The notes under the pieces: model-generated
The model's database searches: none
What the model saw: the letters and a program-made list of their open reading frames with translations, nothing else
What the model was told of the DNA's origin: nothing
Made by a program: the position numbers and the translations under genes
In this document: piece by piece, positions 5,563-6,393 of the stretch
Position numbering within the stretch: the stretch's first letter is position 1
How the letters are laid out: each line of letters starts with the position of its first letter
Assembly (NCBI GenBank): GCA_030740135.1
Contig: JASLXW010000239.1
Span: 1-6,393 of the forward strand
Source of the DNA: Nitrospinota bacterium
Lineage (GTDB): Bacteria > UBA8248 > JACPRG01
Length of the DNA stretch: 6,393 nt
Direction of reading: 5' to 3'

Positions 5563-5576
5563 TCCCACTTTGGGAG
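5563..5576 (+). promoter_or_regulatory. Ribosome binding site of the dehydrogenase within a small hairpin
   Basis: GGGAG (5572-5576) is the only Shine-Dalgarno-like sequence before the ATG at 5588, with an 11-nt spacer, slightly long. TCCCA (5563-5567) and TGGGA (5571-5575) form a 5-bp stem with a CTT loop that would cover it. Confidence 0.45.
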
Positions 5577-5587
5577 ATTGCGCCGCA

Positions 5588-6393
5588 ATGGACTTCACGC
5601 TGACTGAAGAACAACGATTGTTGAAGGAGATGGCGCGGGAGTTCGCGGAGCGTGAAGTCCGGCCCGTCGTTGCGGAGCTCGATGCCAACCCGAACCCGGC
5701 CGAATGTTTTCCCAGAGAGCTTATCCGCAAAGGGTCCGAGCTGGGTCTGCGGACGTTGGCCCTCCCGGAGGAATTCGGCGGGGCCGGCGCGTCCGTGTTG
5801 ACTCAGGCCGTGGTCCTTCAGGAGATTTCCAAGGTGGACCCGGGCGTCGCAAAGGTTTTCGCTCAGTGCTGGAAGATCGCCCTGATGATCCACCGCGTGG
5901 GCACCGAAGAGCAGCGGGAACGCTTCCTCCGCCCCTTTGTCGACGACGCCGATTGCGTCTGCTCAATCCTGACGACCGAGCCGGATTCCGGAGCCGATAA
6001 CCATTTGCCCTACGATGCCTCGGAGGCCGGCATCCAGCTCAAGGCGGTGCGGGAGGGAGAGGACTACGTCCTGAACGGAAGGAAGCATTTCTGCTCCCTG
6101 GTGGGGTTTTCCAAACTGATGATCCTGTTTGCGAGAACGGACAAAAGCGTCGGCATGACCCGCGGGTCCACCGCCTTCGTCGTCACGGACGGGATCCCGG
6201 GGCTCTCGTACGGGACGATCCACGACAAGATGGGTTGGCGCCTCTACCCCCAAGGCGAAGCCGTCTTCGAAAACGTCCGCGTGCCGGCTTCGAACATCCT
6301 GGGCGACGCCGGCAACGCATGGGCCGACGTCCGATGGTATTTCGGAAAGACCATGGAAATTCCGGCTTGCGCCCTCGGCGTGGCCGAGGCCGC
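5588..6393 (+). CDS. Acyl-CoA dehydrogenase family protein (3' end outside window)
   Basis: The first 268 residues of an FAD-dependent acyl-CoA dehydrogenase, which introduces an alpha-beta double bond into an acyl-CoA thioester and passes electrons to an electron-transfer flavoprotein. The N-terminal helical domain starts typically (DFTLTEEQRLLKEMAREFAE) and includes LPEEFGGAGAS (59-69). The middle beta domain begins at CSILTTEPDSGAD (125-137), a variant of the usual TEPxAGSD flavin/substrate segment, continues with LNGRKHFCSLVGFSKL (where ITN usually follows NGRK-x-F) and ends with VFENVRVPASNILG (226-239), close to the family signature. The third domain starts near 243; the usual catalytic Glu position of most members lies beyond the window. 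The frame is open and consistent to the last base. The start at 5588 fits the family's usual N-terminus and a GGGAG upstream. Chain length and substrate class cannot be told; no other beta-oxidation gene is visible. Confidence 0.93.
   Translation, partial: MDFTLTEEQRLLKEMAREFAEREVRPVVAELDANPNPAECFPRELIRKGSELGLRTLALPEEFGGAGASVLTQAVVLQEISKVDPGVAKVFAQCWKIALMIHRVGTEEQRERFLRPFVDDADCVCSILTTEPDSGADNHLPYDASEAGIQLKAVREGEDYVLNGRKHFCSLVGFSKLMILFARTDKSVGMTRGSTAFVVTDGIPGLSYGTIHDKMGWRLYPQGEAVFENVRVPASNILGDAGNAWADVRWYFGKTMEIPACALGVAEA

Larger units (their letters stand above)
5169..5587. other. 419-nt divergent intergenic region
   Basis: It separates the glycosyltransferase operon (minus) from the acyl-CoA dehydrogenase (plus) and must hold both promoters, but I find no convincing -35/-10 pair in either direction. 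It contains a palindrome GAATCGATTC (5389-5398), a strong hairpin (5452-5486), three GATTCG boxes (5510, 5530, 5547) and a hairpin over the ribosome binding site (5563-5575). A basic 71-codon open frame at 5303-5518 lacks a ribosome binding site and is not called. Confidence 0.6.

Overview
The window is about 6.4 kb of GC-rich bacterial DNA with compact genes, ATG starts and the standard code. The sequence does not fix the lineage. Rieske ferredoxin-like proteins, an ArnT-type lipid-linked glycosyltransferase pair, an acyl-CoA dehydrogenase and a good sigma-54-type promoter match suggest a free-living, metabolically versatile, probably Gram-negative bacterium. That is inference.

Left arm, plus strand (1-1709): the C-terminal half of an MFS transporter cut by the window edge, then 20 nt later a small Rieske [2Fe-2S] protein with a strong ribosome binding site. 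After a 398-nt non-coding gap comes a second Rieske protein. The two Rieske proteins align without gaps over 103 residues at roughly 48% identity, so they are paralogues. The second carries a unique tail of about 45 residues and has its own candidate promoter. It ends in a convergent junction only 13 nt from the next gene, and its likely terminator lies inside that neighbour's coding sequence.

Middle, minus strand (1723-5168): two tandem, paralogous, multi-spanning GT83/PMT-type glycosyltransferases, transcribed from 5168 down to 1723 and overlapping by 4 nt (ATGA). The upstream copy keeps the family's DETR-type acidic motif. The downstream copy has EESR at the same place and carries an uninterrupted run of 13 G in its C-terminal domain. 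Both probably act at the outer face of the inner membrane, moving a sugar from a polyprenyl-phosphate donor to a lipid or glycan acceptor.

Right arm, plus strand (5588-end): an acyl-CoA dehydrogenase cut by the window edge, divergent from the glycosyltransferase operon. The 419-nt divergent gap contains a strong hairpin with a competing pairing partner, repeated GATTCG boxes and a small hairpin over the ribosome binding site.

No RNA gene, CRISPR array, insertion sequence or complete new multi-gene system is evident. The most interesting signals are the G13 tract, the divergence inside the glycosyltransferase pair, the sigma-54-like promoter of the second Rieske gene, and the structured leader before the dehydrogenase.
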